Assembly: GCA_017999235.1 (NCBI GenBank)
Contig: JAGOBN010000233.1
Span: 1-6,652 of the forward strand
DNA: 6,652 nt
Direction of reading: 5' to 3'
DNA from: Anaerolineales bacterium
GTDB taxonomy: Bacteria; Chloroflexota; Anaerolineae; Anaerolineales; UBA6663
The notes under the pieces were generated by a model. That model saw only the letters and a program-made list of their open reading frames with translations, was not told where the DNA came from and searched no databases. The translations under genes were made by a program, and so were the position numbers. Shown piece after piece: positions 5,725 through 6,652 of this stretch (positions are counted from its first letter, which is position 1; the number at the start of each line of letters is the position of its first letter).

Positions 5725-6652
5725 ATGATGGAACTCCTGGTCATCGCCCTCGCCGCCGCGCTCTCCGCCGGCGGCACGTTCGCGGGGATGAAATTGGGCG
5801 AGCGCTGGGGCCTGGTGCAGGTGCCGGGCGGCCGCCGGCAGCATCCCCGGCCGGTCTCACGCCTGGGCGGTGTGGGGCTTTATCTGGGCTTCGCCGGGAC
5901 CAGCCTGGCGCTGTACCTGTGGGCGCCCCGGCCCGCCGACCCCAACCTGCATCTGCCGCTGCTCGGCCTCCTGGCCGGCACCACGCTGGCCGCCCTCGGC
6001 GGCCTGGCCGATGACCGCTGGGAGCTGCCCGCCGGCCTGCAGTTCACCATCCAGGCGCTGGCCGCGCTGTGCGCCATCGCCGCCGATATCTTCATCGGCG
6101 AGGCCACCCTGCCCTTTGTGGGCAAAGTGAACGTCCCCGAACTCATCGCCTACCCGCTGACCGGCTTCTGGATCATGGGGATGATGAACACCGTCAACTG
6201 GCTGGATGGCCTGGACGGGCTGGCGGCCGGCGTCGGCGCCATTGCCGCGCTGTTCTTCGGTTTGCATTCAATCCTGAAGCTCGACCAGCCGGTGGTGGGC
6301 TGGTATTCGCTGGCGCTGGCCGGCGCCTGTCTGGGGTTTCTGGCCTTCAACTTCTATCCGGCGCGCGTGTTCCTCGGCTCCCTGGGCGCGCAAACGCTGG
6401 GCTTCGCGCTGGCCGCGCTCTCCATCATCGCGCCGGCGCGCGTGATGACGGCTCTGCTGGTATTGCTGATCCCCATCGCGGACGTGGCCTTCCTCATCGT
6501 GGACCGCTGGCGGCAGGGCCGCTCACCGTGGCAGGGCGATCGCGGCCATCTCCACTTCCGCCTGGCGGACCTGGGCTACTCGCAGCGGCAGATCGTCCTC
6601 GCCTACTGGCTGTTGTGCGGGCTGTATGGCGCCGCCGCGCTGCTGATCGACT
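5725..6652 (+). CDS. WecA/TagO-like polyprenyl-phosphate sugar-1-phosphate transferase, 3' truncated
   Basis: The frame is open from ATG 5725 to the window edge (309 codons, no stop), so only the last few residues to tens of residues are missing. It belongs to the MraY/WecA superfamily (glycosyltransferase family 4), multi-pass membrane enzymes that move a UDP-linked sugar phosphate, usually GlcNAc-1-P, onto undecaprenyl phosphate to begin O-antigen, teichoic acid or other envelope glycans. Seen: HPRPVSRLGGVGLY (40-53); the Asp pair in GGLADDRWEL (D96, D97); NTVNWLDGLDGLAAG (155-169, D161 and D164); PIADVAFLIVDR (250-261); and the cytoplasmic-loop motif DRGHLHFRLADLGYSQRQ (272-289). About ten hydrophobic segments fit the family. 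Two usual motifs differ: FLGSLGA (216-222) stands where FMGDxGS is expected, removing an Asp, and HLHFR replaces HxHHR. The loop motif points to the WecA/TagO branch rather than true MraY. Either of two adjacent ATGs (5725, 5728) could be used; no clear Shine-Dalgarno is seen. Probably co-transcribed with upp. Confidence 0.9.
   Translation, partial: MMELLVIALAAALSAGGTFAGMKLGERWGLVQVPGGRRQHPRPVSRLGGVGLYLGFAGTSLALYLWAPRPADPNLHLPLLGLLAGTTLAALGGLADDRWELPAGLQFTIQALAALCAIAADIFIGEATLPFVGKVNVPELIAYPLTGFWIMGMMNTVNWLDGLDGLAAGVGAIAALFFGLHSILKLDQPVVGWYSLALAGACLGFLAFNFYPARVFLGSLGAQTLGFALAALSIIAPARVMTALLVLLIPIADVAFLIVDRWRQGRSPWQGDRGHLHFRLADLGYSQRQIVLAYWLLCGLYGAAALLID

Noticed and set aside
5115..5777. Minus-strand open frame of 220 codons
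   Set aside because: It is antisense to upp, with composition typical of shadow frames and no domain.
5857..6267. Minus-strand open frame of 136 codons rich in Gln and Gly
   Set aside because: It is antisense to the membrane transferase; the hydrophobic plus frame with family motifs is the real gene.
1..6652. Search for a defence island, mobile element, CRISPR, tRNA or riboswitch
   Set aside because: All coding space is assigned to housekeeping or ordinary metabolic families, intergenic gaps are under 100 nt, and no direct-repeat array, transposase, integrase or cloverleaf was seen.

Overview
The window is GC-rich chromosomal bacterial DNA (roughly two thirds G+C by eye). It is densely coding, with very short intergenic gaps. 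It holds eight protein genes: two cut by the window edges and six complete. I see no RNA gene, CRISPR array, insertion sequence or phage gene. The gene set (ruvB - DUF2905 - queA in a row, upp, a WecA/TagO-like sugar-phosphate transferase) and the wording of the proteins recall Chloroflexota (Anaerolineae-like) or similar high-GC environmental bacteria. That placement is from memory and is weak; 16S or marker-gene placement would settle it.

Layout. Positions 1-1312, plus strand: the last 49 codons of a small ABM-domain (antibiotic biosynthesis monooxygenase-like) protein, then, 3 nt later, an iron-containing alcohol dehydrogenase family protein. Positions 4964 down to 1309, minus strand: a four-gene string ruvB - DUF2905 membrane protein - queA - M20-family amidase (hydantoinase/carbamoylase group), with gaps of 65, 5 and 49 nt. 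The dehydrogenase and the amidase meet tail to tail and their stop codons overlap. Positions 4965-5057: the only divergent intergenic region, with a good sigma70-like promoter for upp, a TATAAT box seven bases ahead of the ruvB ATG, and two GC palindromes between them. Positions 5058-6652, plus strand: upp (complete), then after 37 nt a polyprenyl-phosphate sugar-1-phosphate transferase that runs off the end.

Functionally this is mostly housekeeping: Holliday-junction branch migration (RuvB), queuosine tRNA modification (QueA), uracil salvage (Upp) and the first membrane step of a cell-envelope glycan (WecA/TagO-like). Two catabolic enzymes (Fe-ADH-like and M20 amidase) have unknown substrates. 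I found no convincing new system. The points worth a second look are at residue and site level: a His-to-Gln change in the metal site of the dehydrogenase, loss of the usual Mg-binding Asp in the glycosyltransferase, a probable leaderless ruvB transcript, and palindromes in the ruvB/upp divergent promoter region.
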